NCBI GenBank assembly: GCA_031282385.1
Contig: JAITDV010000086.1
Span: 1 to 19,594 of the forward strand
DNA length: 19,594 nt
Reading direction: 5' to 3'
From: Planctomycetaceae bacterium
GTDB lineage: Bacteria; Planctomycetota; Planctomycetia; Pirellulales; Thermoguttaceae
The notes beneath the pieces are model-generated. The model saw only the letters and a program-made list of their open reading frames with translations, did no database searches and was not told the DNA's origin. Made by a program: the position numbers and the translations under genes. Each line of letters opens with the position of its first letter. Position 1 is the stretch's first letter. This document shows, one piece after another, positions 7,221-14,058 of this stretch.

Positions 7221-8909
7221 ATGCAAAACAATCCCACAGATCAAAACGACGGTTCGTACCAGGTTAATGGCGAAAGTTATCGGGTTGACTATATACCTGT
7301 ACCTCCGCCCAAAAGCGGTTGCGGTGGTTATGGTTGTTTGATGGGTTGCGGTATTGGCTGCTTAGTGTTGCTAATTATTGCAGTAGTAATCGGCGTCCTG
7401 TTCTACTACTATTGCGTCAAAGGAATACCACTGAAAATTTCACCTGAAACAACTATCATCTCATCTCCCCTAAAATCTGACGGTAAATCAGTTGACTTTT
7501 TCTCGGCAATAAAGGAAAAAATTGAACCCAAAGATCCCGCAAAAAATAACGGCTTCAAAAATGTCCTCAACGCATACGGAAAAGAGCTGATCACCAACTC
7601 CAAACAAGAAGAACTAAGTTACGGTTGGATTTTCCCAGAACTCTGCAAAAGCATCGGTCTCGATCCAAACCTCAAACCAACCCATATTTACAAAGAACCC
7701 GACTTTACAAAAATCAAACCAGCCAACAAAGAAATAAATAAACAAAACGAAAAAGAAAAAGAAAACGATGTTGCAGAAATACAGGAAAATAAACAGGACT
7801 CTAGCGAAATTACTGTTTTCAAAAATATATTGTCTAAAAATTGGTCTATCAACGAATATCCAAAATTGAAAGAATGGCTTGAAAAAGTTGACTCAGGACT
7901 CGATGTTGTACAAAAAGCAGCTATGGAAGAAATTTACTTTGTCCCAATGGTACGCAGAAACGAAAAAGAATTGGCTGTCATGTCAATCCCGTCAACAATC
8001 AGAGGAAATGCAAAATTACTACAAGGCTTGCAAGTGCGTTCAATGTTGCGAATCGGCGAGGGAGAGTTCGGTAAAGCTTGGGACGATATGATAGCTTCAA
8101 TACACCTAAAACTTAACTTGATCAACAAAGGAATTCATATTTTTGATAACAGATCAGATCAAACTAGACTACAAATAATCAAAACAATTGCCAAATCATC
8201 ATCAAATTGGACGCCTGAACAAATCAATAAAGCAATCTCCGATCTAGAATCAATTCCCCCAAGCCCAAAACGGGAAGATGTGTTGTTGATTGTTCAATTT
8301 ATTCTGCTCGACGTATTCTCAACAGCCGGAGATTCCAAACAGTTCGTCGAGTCAATTTCAGGTCAGACATTAGATTCACATCCGACAAGTGAACAATTAA
8401 ATAATCTCACAAATTTGATGGAGTTGTGCGGTTTCAATTGGAATATAGCCGCAAAAAAATTAAACGAAGCAGCTGAAATACACAAAAAAACAATCAACGA
8501 CACAGATACCGAAAAAATACTCAACGCCACAGGTAAAAATATAAAACAAGAATTGGACGAATTCTCCCAACGATTGTCCGTACAAATACACGACCAAATG
8601 GCAAATATAATTACAGTCTCCGGTCGTTCGGAAATCGCAGGTTTTGTTGTCGGTGAATTTGTCCCGATTTTGGAAAAGTACATTTTCAAACAAACATTAA
8701 ACGACGAAATACACCACCGATTACTACAAACAACATTCTCAATTGAACGTTACAAATCAGAACATAAAAAATACCCCAAATCCCTCGATCAACTAAAACT
8801 TCCCCCACCCGCAGTAACAGCAATAAAAACTGATTACAAAACCACAGATAAAGGTTACAAGATATCAATCTGTGATACCGAATTAGAAATCACACCAAAC
8901 ACACTCTAA
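7221..8909 (+). CDS. Membrane-anchored protein of unknown function, planctomycete style
   Basis: This 562-residue protein has no recognised catalytic motif. After ~30 polar residues comes a Cys/Gly-rich stretch, 'KSGCGGYGCLMGCGIGC' (31-47), running into one transmembrane helix (about 46-65). The rest should lie outside the cytoplasm. Residues ~165-200 are charged and low complexity (KEINKQNEKEKENDVAEIQ). The remainder is mainly helical. Near the C-terminus, 'FSIERYKSEHKKYPKSLDQL' (about 508-527) matches the 'ALERY...G.YP.sLdeL' ending common in planctomycete and verrucomicrobial membrane proteins, which resembles part of a pseudopilin. The whole gene is A/C-rich on its coding strand, unlike accA. 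It appears to be monocistronic. I do not assign a function. Confidence 0.75.
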   Translation: MQNNPTDQNDGSYQVNGESYRVDYIPVPPPKSGCGGYGCLMGCGIGCLVLLIIAVVIGVLFYYYCVKGIPLKISPETTIISSPLKSDGKSVDFFSAIKEKIEPKDPAKNNGFKNVLNAYGKELITNSKQEELSYGWIFPELCKSIGLDPNLKPTHIYKEPDFTKIKPANKEINKQNEKEKENDVAEIQENKQDSSEITVFKNILSKNWSINEYPKLKEWLEKVDSGLDVVQKAAMEEIYFVPMVRRNEKELAVMSIPSTIRGNAKLLQGLQVRSMLRIGEGEFGKAWDDMIASIHLKLNLINKGIHIFDNRSDQTRLQIIKTIAKSSSNWTPEQINKAISDLESIPPSPKREDVLLIVQFILLDVFSTAGDSKQFVESISGQTLDSHPTSEQLNNLTNLMELCGFNWNIAAKKLNEAAEIHKKTINDTDTEKILNATGKNIKQELDEFSQRLSVQIHDQMANIITVSGRSEIAGFVVGEFVPILEKYIFKQTLNDEIHHRLLQTTFSIERYKSEHKKYPKSLDQLKLPPPAVTAIKTDYKTTDKGYKISICDTELEITPNTL

Positions 8910-8985
8910 AAAAATATCACATGAACGGTTAAAAACAAACTATTCAAAACTTGACGACTTTAAGAAAAAACGTGAAAAAAACGTA

Positions 8986-9014
8986 TTGATTTAGTCTTAC
9001 GATTTGAATAAAAT
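8986..9014 (+). promoter_or_regulatory. Sigma-70-type promoter candidate
   Basis: TTGATT (8986-8991) and TAAAAT (9009-9014) are separated by exactly 17 bases. It faces the terminator at 9056-9086 and the dksA-lspA genes beyond. It is the best-formed promoter seen in the host part of the window. Confidence 0.5.
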
Positions 9015-9019
9015 ACGCC

Positions 9020-9086
9020 GCCCCATTCGTTTTGGTAATACGGCGCAAATTTTAGGCTCAAGCGGTATTGCTTGGGCGGTTTTTTA
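9020..9086 (+). ncRNA. Candidate small RNA or attenuator leader upstream of the dksA-like gene
   Basis: The interval between the predicted promoter (start point near 9020) and the intrinsic terminator ending near 9086 is about 65 nt and lacks an open frame. It could be a free-standing sRNA, or a leader whose terminator attenuates transcription into the dksA-like gene 130 bp downstream. A further pairing, CGCCG (9016-9020) with CGGCG (9040-9044), overlaps the expected start. I recognise no known RNA family. Confidence 0.35.
9056..9086 (+). terminator. Intrinsic terminator
   Basis: GCTCAAGC (9056-9063) pairs with GCTTGGGC (9070-9077) around GGTATT, with one G-T pair. It is followed by GG and a run of six to seven T residues. 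Confidence 0.7.
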
Positions 9087-9217
9087 CAGACGAAACTCTG
9101 AAAAACTCAAAAGACAAAACATACTATTTTAATTGTTTTTTGGTCACAGCTTTCCTGTAATTTGCTAAACACAATCAACAATATTTTTACAAATCCCAAA
9201 TAGAAAGGCGGTTGATA

Positions 9218-10135
9218 ATGAAAAAAATCAAAAAGAAAAATCCGGTAAACAACAAAAAAACAACAAAAAATACCCCGCCCAAAAAGGGTAAACAGCCGGT
9301 TGCACACAAAAAAATTACAAAATCAATAGCAAATAAAAAAGTAAAAAAGAAAGTAAAGAAAAAAAATATTGCGCTGAAACCAAAAACGGTTAAATCACTT
9401 GTTGCAAAAAGTAAAAAAAAGACCGTCAAAATCCTGAAAAAAACTGCCGCCAAAAAAACAACCATTAAAAAAATAAATTCCACAAAACCCACTAACAACA
9501 AAAAACTCGTACAAAACAAATCAAAACTGCTTAATTCAAAAAACAACTCAATCATACCTGTAGTTTTGAAACCAGTTGTTGAAAAAGATAATTCAATTTC
9601 AACTCAACAATCTTTGCTGTCGCAAAAAACGCAAATTAAACCGAATATCGAATTAAAAGAAGTTAAACCGGAAATCCCTGAAATAAAATTAAACTCTGTT
9701 ACAGTTGCAGAGGTACCGTCAGCTTCGCCAACAGAATCAATGAATAAACAATTGAGTGAGGCGGAATTAAATGGTTACCGGCAAAAATTAATAGCAATGC
9801 GTGCGAGGTTGCGGGGTGATGTTTCAACAATGACAGATGCTGCATTGAATAAAAACCGCATGGACGCTTCCGGTGATTTATCAGCTGTACCGATTCACAT
9901 GGCAGATGTTGGTACGGACAATTTTGAACAAGAACAAACGCTTTCGTTTATGCAAAATGAACGCGGGATTTTGGTAGATATTGAAGAGGCTTTAGGTAGG
10001 ATAAAAGATGGCACGTATGGAATTTGCGAAGGTTGTGGTACTCCTATCCCAAAAGTACGTTTGAATTTTATACCATACGCCAACATGTGCGTTAAATGTG
10101 CCGAACTTTTACAACATCAAGAAGAGGAGGGATGA
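9218..10135 (+). CDS. TraR/DksA-type zinc-finger protein with lysine-rich N-terminal tail
   Basis: This 305-residue protein has two very different halves. Residues 1 to ~110 are histone-like, rich in Lys with Asn, Thr and Pro (KKIKKKNP, KVKKKVKKKN). Residues ~175-305 are a DksA/TraR domain: a coiled-coil helix pair ('LNGYRQKLIAMRARLRGDV') and a C4 zinc finger, C270-x2-C273 and C291-x2-C294, within 'YGICEGCGTPIPKVRLNFIPYA'. DksA proteins bind the RNA polymerase secondary channel and tune transcription; the basic tail could bind nucleic acid. I prefer the ATG at 9218, after AAAGGCGG, over the in-frame TTG at 9212. It ends 4 bp before lspA, and GAGGAGGGA at its end serves lspA, so they form one operon. 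The coding strand changes from A/C-rich to G/T-rich near 9700. Confidence 0.82.
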   Translation: MKKIKKKNPVNNKKTTKNTPPKKGKQPVAHKKITKSIANKKVKKKVKKKNIALKPKTVKSLVAKSKKKTVKILKKTAAKKTTIKKINSTKPTNNKKLVQNKSKLLNSKNNSIIPVVLKPVVEKDNSISTQQSLLSQKTQIKPNIELKEVKPEIPEIKLNSVTVAEVPSASPTESMNKQLSEAELNGYRQKLIAMRARLRGDVSTMTDAALNKNRMDASGDLSAVPIHMADVGTDNFEQEQTLSFMQNERGILVDIEEALGRIKDGTYGICEGCGTPIPKVRLNFIPYANMCVKCAELLQHQEEEG

Positions 10136-10139
10136 TTAA

Positions 10140-10793
10140 ATGACAGACAATGACAACACAGAAACCACCAATCACATACAATCAGATAAAACCAATATAT
10201 CTAAAAATGTAACAGTTCCTGTTTATGGTAAGAGGTGGTTTATTTTCAGTCTGGTGTTTTTTTTATTGATAGCTTTTTTTGGTGCGGCAGTAGATATTGT
10301 TACAAAAAATTGGATTTTTTCTTTGATTGGTTTACCTGGAGAGTACAGACAATTCGAATCAGATGGGATTTATTGGTTGTTGTCAGGCAAGTTCGGATTT
10401 CAAACGAGTTTGAATGGCGGCGGTTTGTTCGGTATGTGGCAAGGTCAATCTTTTCCATTAGCAGTTCTTTCATGTGTAGCGTTATTTGGAATTTGCCTGT
10501 GGGTATTTTTTGTAGCATGGCAAAATCGGTTTATGGTTTTTACGCTTGGTATAATTGCTGCGGGAATACTTGGCAATCTGTACGACAGACTTGGGTTTCA
10601 TTCGTTAGTGTTGGACAATGATCCTGTCTATGCAGTACGTGATTGGATTTTAATTATGATTGGTAATTATAATTGGCCTAATTTTAATTTAGCGGATACT
10701 TTTTTAGTATGCGGTACAATTTTAATTCTGTTGCAGCCTTTTTTTGAGTGGGTAGCAAAAAAATGTTGCCTTCCTAAAAGACTATGTAAGTAA
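10140..10793 (+). CDS. lspA: Lipoprotein signal peptidase (signal peptidase II)
   Basis: This inner-membrane aspartic protease cleaves signal peptides from prolipoproteins after the +1 Cys is lipidated. At 217 residues it is longer than the usual ~160, owing to a polar N-terminus (1-30) and inserts. Four hydrophobic segments are visible (about 33-52, 104-126, 131-146, 183-203). Family motifs are 'QTSLNGGGLFGM' (88-99), 'AAGILGNLYDRLG' (140-152), the first catalytic Asp in 'AVRDWI' (D168), and 'WPNFNLADTFLVCG' (179-192) with the second catalytic Asp (D186). The spacing, the QTSLN motif and the dksA-lspA order resemble planctomycete LspA. Translation starts at the ATG 4 bp after the dksA stop, with a strong GAGGAGG site. 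A likely substrate in this window is the phage secretin lipoprotein. Confidence 0.9.
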   Translation: MTDNDNTETTNHIQSDKTNISKNVTVPVYGKRWFIFSLVFFLLIAFFGAAVDIVTKNWIFSLIGLPGEYRQFESDGIYWLLSGKFGFQTSLNGGGLFGMWQGQSFPLAVLSCVALFGICLWVFFVAWQNRFMVFTLGIIAAGILGNLYDRLGFHSLVLDNDPVYAVRDWILIMIGNYNWPNFNLADTFLVCGTILILLQPFFEWVAKKCCLPKRLCK

Positions 10794-10833
10794 AACAATA
10801 AATGGCAATATAAATATGAAATGACAATTTTCT

Positions 10834-10930
10834 ACTGTTCGTACAATAAATTGCGTGATGTAAGAGCGTAAAAACCTGCTTTACGATAAGTAAGCAGGCA
10901 AAGGTAACGGAAAATTAAAGTGTGAACAGT
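10834..10930 (+). repeat. 97-bp MITE-like repeat, intact copy B
   Basis: Same length and layout as the copy at 84-180. It starts ACTGTTCGTACAATAAATTG, has the internal hairpin CCTGCTT (10875-10881) with AAGCAGG (10892-10898), and ends GTGTGAACAGT. It sits between lspA and accA in the same orientation as copy A. It may contribute a terminator-like fold after lspA, though no T-run follows the stem. Confidence 0.75.
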
Positions 10931-10963
10931 TTCAAAAATATTTTTTGTATTGTATGGTAAATT

Positions 10964-10982
10964 TATAATAGGGAAGGGGGGA
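10964..10982 (+). promoter_or_regulatory. accA -10 element and ribosome binding site
   Basis: A consensus TATAAT (10964-10969) lies just downstream of repeat copy B, without a good -35 at standard spacing. It is followed by the purine-rich AAGGGGGGA (10974-10982), which lies 7 bases before the accA ATG. This would make accA independent of lspA, with its promoter bordering a mobile repeat. Confidence 0.35.
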
Positions 10983-10989
10983 TTATTTA

Positions 10990-11964
10990 ATGTCTCAGGT
11001 TGAGCAAAGGTTAGCGTTTGAGCGACCAATATTTGAGCTTGAATCGCGAATTGAGATGTTGAAGAAGGATGCTTTACAAGCTGGAGCTACGGTAGAATTG
11101 CGGGAAGAAATAACGCGATTACGAAAAAATCTTTTGCAACTTCAGAAAGAGATTTATGCAACATTGAAACCTTGGGAGACAGTTGAGGTAGCGCGTCATC
11201 CGAATCGACCGCAGACGGTGGATTATCTTGAGATGGTGTTTGATGAATTTGTTGAGTTGCATGGTGATCGTTTTTTTGGAGATGATCCAGCGATACGTAC
11301 TGGTTGGGCTAAACTGGATGAATTTAGGGTGATGGTTGTTGGTCAGCAAAAAGGACGTAATCTTAAAGAGCGTCAAGCATGTAATTTTGGGTGTCCGCAT
11401 CCGGAAGGTTATCGCAAGGCACTTCGTGTAATGCGAATGGCAGCCAAGTTTCATTTACCGATCATTAGTCTAATTGACACGCCAGGAGCGTTTCCTGGTA
11501 TAGCATCTGAGGAACGTGGTGTTGCACGAATAATTGCAGAATTGATGTTTGAGATGTCGGTTTTGCCAACGCAGATAGTTTGTGTTGTGATTGGGGAAGG
11601 GGGTTCTGGTGGTGCAATTGGGATTGGGGTAGGAGATCGTGTTGCGATGATGGAGCATTCTTATTATTCTGTTATAAGTCCAGAGGGGTGTGCAGGTATT
11701 TTATGGAAGGGACATGAACATAAAAACAAGGCAGCTGATGCGCTTAAGATGCGATCTGGAGATTTATTTCGTTTAGGCGTGATTGAGGAAGTGATAGAAG
11801 AACCGGTGGGTGGCGCGCATCGTGATCCACATTTAGCAGCATCAAGGTTAAAACATTATTTAAGAAATAATCTAAAAGATCTCGTAAAAATACCAATAGA
11901 ATTTCTCGTATCTGAACGTTACAACAGATTCCGCAAACTAGGAAGTTTCGCCAAAAAAATCTAA
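10990..11964 (+). CDS. accA: Acetyl-CoA carboxylase carboxyltransferase subunit alpha
   Basis: With AccD this forms the carboxyltransferase that moves the carboxyl group from biotin carrier protein to acetyl-CoA, giving malonyl-CoA for fatty-acid synthesis. The 324 residues match the usual ~320. The N-terminal coiled region is 'FELESRIEMLK', followed by 'HPNRPQTVDYLEMVF', 'ELHGDRFFGDDPAI', 'GQQKGRNLKE', 'FGCPHPEGYRKALR', 'SLIDTPGAFPGIASEERG', 'GEGGSGGAIGIGVGD', 'MEHSYYSVISPEGCAGILWK' and the C-terminal 'RYNRFRKLGSF'. accD is not in the window. From about 11850 the codons change abruptly from G/T-rich to A/C-rich, although the protein stays collinear with the family. A small ATTATTT-AAG-AAATAAT palindrome (11855-11871) lies at this change. 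The stop is 47 bp before the dif-like site. Confidence 0.95.
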   Translation: MSQVEQRLAFERPIFELESRIEMLKKDALQAGATVELREEITRLRKNLLQLQKEIYATLKPWETVEVARHPNRPQTVDYLEMVFDEFVELHGDRFFGDDPAIRTGWAKLDEFRVMVVGQQKGRNLKERQACNFGCPHPEGYRKALRVMRMAAKFHLPIISLIDTPGAFPGIASEERGVARIIAELMFEMSVLPTQIVCVVIGEGGSGGAIGIGVGDRVAMMEHSYYSVISPEGCAGILWKGHEHKNKAADALKMRSGDLFRLGVIEEVIEEPVGGAHRDPHLAASRLKHYLRNNLKDLVKIPIEFLVSERYNRFRKLGSFAKKI

Positions 11965-12010
11965 TAAATAAACAAAGCAACCGTCAATTTTATTTTTAGC
12001 GAACGCTATA

Positions 12011-12038
12011 ACGTCCGATAATGTTTCTTATGTTCGGT
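12011..12038 (+). other. dif-like XerC/XerD recombination site (left attachment site)
   Basis: The 28 bp divide as XerC arm ACGTCCGATAA (12011-12021), 6-bp centre TGTTTC (12022-12027) and XerD arm TTATGTTCGGT (12028-12038). Compared with E. coli dif (GGTGCGCATAA, TGTATA, TTATGTTAAAT), the inner ATAA, the TGT of the centre and the inner TTATGTT are conserved. It is flanked by two palindromes, TAGCG-AA-CGCTA (11997-12008) and GTTCG-GTCA-CGAAC (12032-12045). It lies exactly between the last host gene and the first phage gene, as expected for phages that use host Xer recombinases and carry no integrase. Confidence 0.55.
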
Positions 12039-12156
12039 CACGAACTAGAACTTTAAGGGAAAATTTTTTGTAGTTTTTTTGTCAAAATTCATGCCAATTC
12101 AAATTTTTTTGTTTTGGCGTGAATTGTTTTTTAATTTTTTATTTAGAAATAAAAAT

Positions 12157-12405
12157 ATGAATAGTCCAAAATTAGTTAAGTATCAACCTAAAGGCTGTAT
12201 TCTTAAGAAGGGTCGTAAGTCTGGTTCTGGTGTTTACGGTGAACCTACAGTTGTTCGTCGTGTACCATTGTCTTTTGTTCCGATTTTAGATGAGATATTG
12301 TTCAATTGGATGCCCATTGACCCGTTGTTGCAAAACGAGGTTTTATTAATGATGCGAGAGTTACCTGATTTTGTTTCTTGTAATTCTGTTTTTCAGGATA
12401 ATTAA
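12157..12405 (+). CDS. Small basic phage protein, possible DNA-binding regulator
   Basis: This 82-residue protein has the core 'LKKGRKSGSGVYGEPTVVRRVPLSFVPILDEIL' (17-49). A 'GRxxGSGxYGEPTxxxRVP' stretch of basic residues followed by a helix resembles short DNA-binding modules with a ribbon-helix-helix look, common in plasmid and cyanobacterial proteins. It could be the phage repressor or a replication accessory protein. It could also replace the single-strand-binding protein pV, which is otherwise not recognisable here. I chose the ATG at 12157 because the conserved part starts after it; upstream in-frame TTG (12079) and ATG (12091) starts would add a hydrophobic, T-tract-encoded leader. The ribosome binding site is weak. 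It is the first gene after the attachment site. Confidence 0.6.
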   Translation: MNSPKLVKYQPKGCILKKGRKSGSGVYGEPTVVRRVPLSFVPILDEILFNWMPIDPLLQNEVLLMMRELPDFVSCNSVFQDN

Positions 12406-12499
12406 TTTTTTTAATGTATAAGTAGAAATAGAAATATTACAACTAATAAAAAAGTCGTTTATAAGTTGTTTAATATTTGAAAGTTAAATTTTTTAGTAT

Positions 12500-13975
12500 A
12501 TGAAAGAATTATCTGAAAGTGTTTTGATTTCTAAAGCTCAGTTGTATGATGAGAGTTTATTTGATTCTATCTCATTACCTGAAGTTTATGAGCAATATGA
12601 TGATTTGCTTGAATATGAGAATGTTGTTTTGTCTAGGCAAAACGATGATAAAGTTCGCAAATTTCCAGATTCTGCTTTGGCAGAAACTGGAAATTTGCCC
12701 CCTGCCGGTAACACGGGGGGCGTCAGTCGTATTTTGGGCGGTTTTGATGGCGGTTGTGAGGTTGGTTATGATGGTAAGTGGGATTCTCGTCAATTTTCTG
12801 AATTATGTGAGCGTTTGGATTTTGCGCGTTCTGCTTCTGATTTTTTGGATGATGAGCGTAGCTATATTCGGTTGTGCGATAAAATTTTCAAAGTTTCAGA
12901 TCGCGGGGCAACTTTTGGCGCGATAAAGTATAAGTATGTTTTGATTCATCATGGTTTAAAAGTCTATATTCATAGTAATCCTGTTTCTAATATACAGCCG
13001 ATTCGGGTCTTTTTTGGTTTTCATGTATTATGTAAGTCATCATTATTTGCTTGTAATTCTTATTTATGTCGTTTTTTTTCTTTTTTAGGTTTTGAAGTTC
13101 GTGGTGAGATTTTGTCACGTGTTGATTGTCAAGTTTTGTTTGAGCGTTCTTTGTCAGATTATGTTTCTTCTATGTCTAAGTTTTCTGAAAATGATTGTAT
13201 TGTTACGCAGTGTAGAGGTAAGCTAAATCGTTATGTTAATTTACGTTCTCGTAAAACTGAAACGATTACGCTTTCTTCTGAGAGTTTGGAGTTGTGTATA
13301 TATGATAAGCGATCTCAGATTCTTTCACAAGATAAGGAAACATACGAACTTTTTCGTCGTTATGTTCTTGGTGGTGGTGAGTTGCCGTCTGATTTAACTC
13401 GTATTGAGTTTCGTTTTCGTCGTGATATTTTGCGCCGATATGGTATTAATACTTTTGACGATTTGCGTGTTTCGGTTCGTAGTTTACTTTCGATTGTTTC
13501 GTATGATTGGTTTAGAATTCTTTTAAAACCGAAGACTCGCAATTCAGATAAACAATCGATTGATCCTTTGTGGCAGGAGGTTCGTGATCGGTTTGATTAT
13601 TATTTTTCTTTAGAAAATCAGGAGTTAATAGAGCGCAGTCGTGAGGCTCTAAAAAATTTTATTCCGCAAAAAGATTTTAGACGTATCAGTAATTTAGTGA
13701 GGCAAGCAGGCGGTTGTTTGGCTACAGTTGCGGCTTTTTCTGTTGGTCGTCTTGAATCTTCTGATGATATGTTAGATTTTAGCGTTCATAAGCTTCGTGA
13801 AGTCCTTAAGAACATGTTCGATAAGTATCGTAAGGGTAGAATTGAAAATGAGGTTTTAAAAGGTTTTTCTCCTTGTGATGATTTTTCTGATGATGTTATG
13901 AATTGTATAGATGTTGATGTAATTCGTTCTAATTTAGAGAGTTATGTAAAATCGATTTCTAAGATTCCTTTTTGA
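12500..13975 (+). CDS. Phage replication initiation protein (Rep_trans/RstA-like)
   Basis: This 491-residue protein probably nicks the double-stranded origin and starts rolling-circle replication. Motifs typical of phage and plasmid initiation factors are 'SRVDCQVLF' (206-214), 'TITLSSESLELCIYDKRSQI' (255-274) and 'TRIEFRFRRDILRRYG' (300-315). Tyrosines suitable for nicking exist, but I cannot choose among them. Residues 1-100 match no domain I know and include a Gly/Pro-rich linker (63-92, 'GNLPPAGNTGG'). This linker is encoded by two strong hairpins (12657-12721) that are far more GC-rich than the rest of the gene. The start is ATG at 12500, 94 bp after the small basic gene, with a poor ribosome binding site, suiting a low-abundance protein. 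The assignment to Rep_trans rather than Phage_CRI needs a profile search. Confidence 0.78.
   Translation: MKELSESVLISKAQLYDESLFDSISLPEVYEQYDDLLEYENVVLSRQNDDKVRKFPDSALAETGNLPPAGNTGGVSRILGGFDGGCEVGYDGKWDSRQFSELCERLDFARSASDFLDDERSYIRLCDKIFKVSDRGATFGAIKYKYVLIHHGLKVYIHSNPVSNIQPIRVFFGFHVLCKSSLFACNSYLCRFFSFLGFEVRGEILSRVDCQVLFERSLSDYVSSMSKFSENDCIVTQCRGKLNRYVNLRSRKTETITLSSESLELCIYDKRSQILSQDKETYELFRRYVLGGGELPSDLTRIEFRFRRDILRRYGINTFDDLRVSVRSLLSIVSYDWFRILLKPKTRNSDKQSIDPLWQEVRDRFDYYFSLENQELIERSREALKNFIPQKDFRRISNLVRQAGGCLATVAAFSVGRLESSDDMLDFSVHKLREVLKNMFDKYRKGRIENEVLKGFSPCDDFSDDVMNCIDVDVIRSNLESYVKSISKIPF
12657..12721 (+). other. Paired strong hairpins inside the replication gene; candidate origin or inserted palindrome
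   Basis: The left arm GCAAATTTCCAGATTCTGC (12657-12675) and right arm GCAGAAACTGGAAATTTGC (12680-12698) pair at 18 of 19 positions around a TTTG loop. A second stem follows at once: GCCCCC (12697-12702) with GGGGGC (12716-12721). The block keeps the reading frame and encodes residues ~53-74 of the initiator, in a linker. Rolling-circle origins form such structures, and some ssDNA replicons place the origin inside rep. An in-frame palindromic insertion is the alternative. Confidence 0.5.
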
Positions 13976-14001
13976 TAAAATAATTTTTGAAAAATTTTTT
14001 C

Positions 14002-14019
14002 GTTACATTTAATTGTAAC
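14002..14019. promoter_or_regulatory. GTTACA-TGTAAC palindrome before the coat genes
   Basis: GTTACA (14002-14007) and TGTAAC (14014-14019) are perfect inverted arms separated by TTTAAT, in the gap between the initiator and the coat-protein block. Similar TTGTTAC/GTAACAA words recur near 19199 and 19357. This could be an operator for a phage regulator. Confidence 0.35.
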
Positions 14020-14058
14020 AAAAATTGTTTTCCGATAATTTTTTTTAGGAGGTTGATC

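Noticed and set aside
9187..9555. 122-codon minus-strand hydrophobic frame
   Set aside because: It is the complement of the lysine-rich tail (AAA read as TTT, so Phe-rich) and not a real membrane protein.
14031..14053. Second dif-like site (TCCGATAAT followed by TTTTTTTAGG)
   Set aside because: Only the CCGATAAT part matches the site at 12011. The XerD arm is absent, and the spot lies inside the phage directly before a ribosome binding site.
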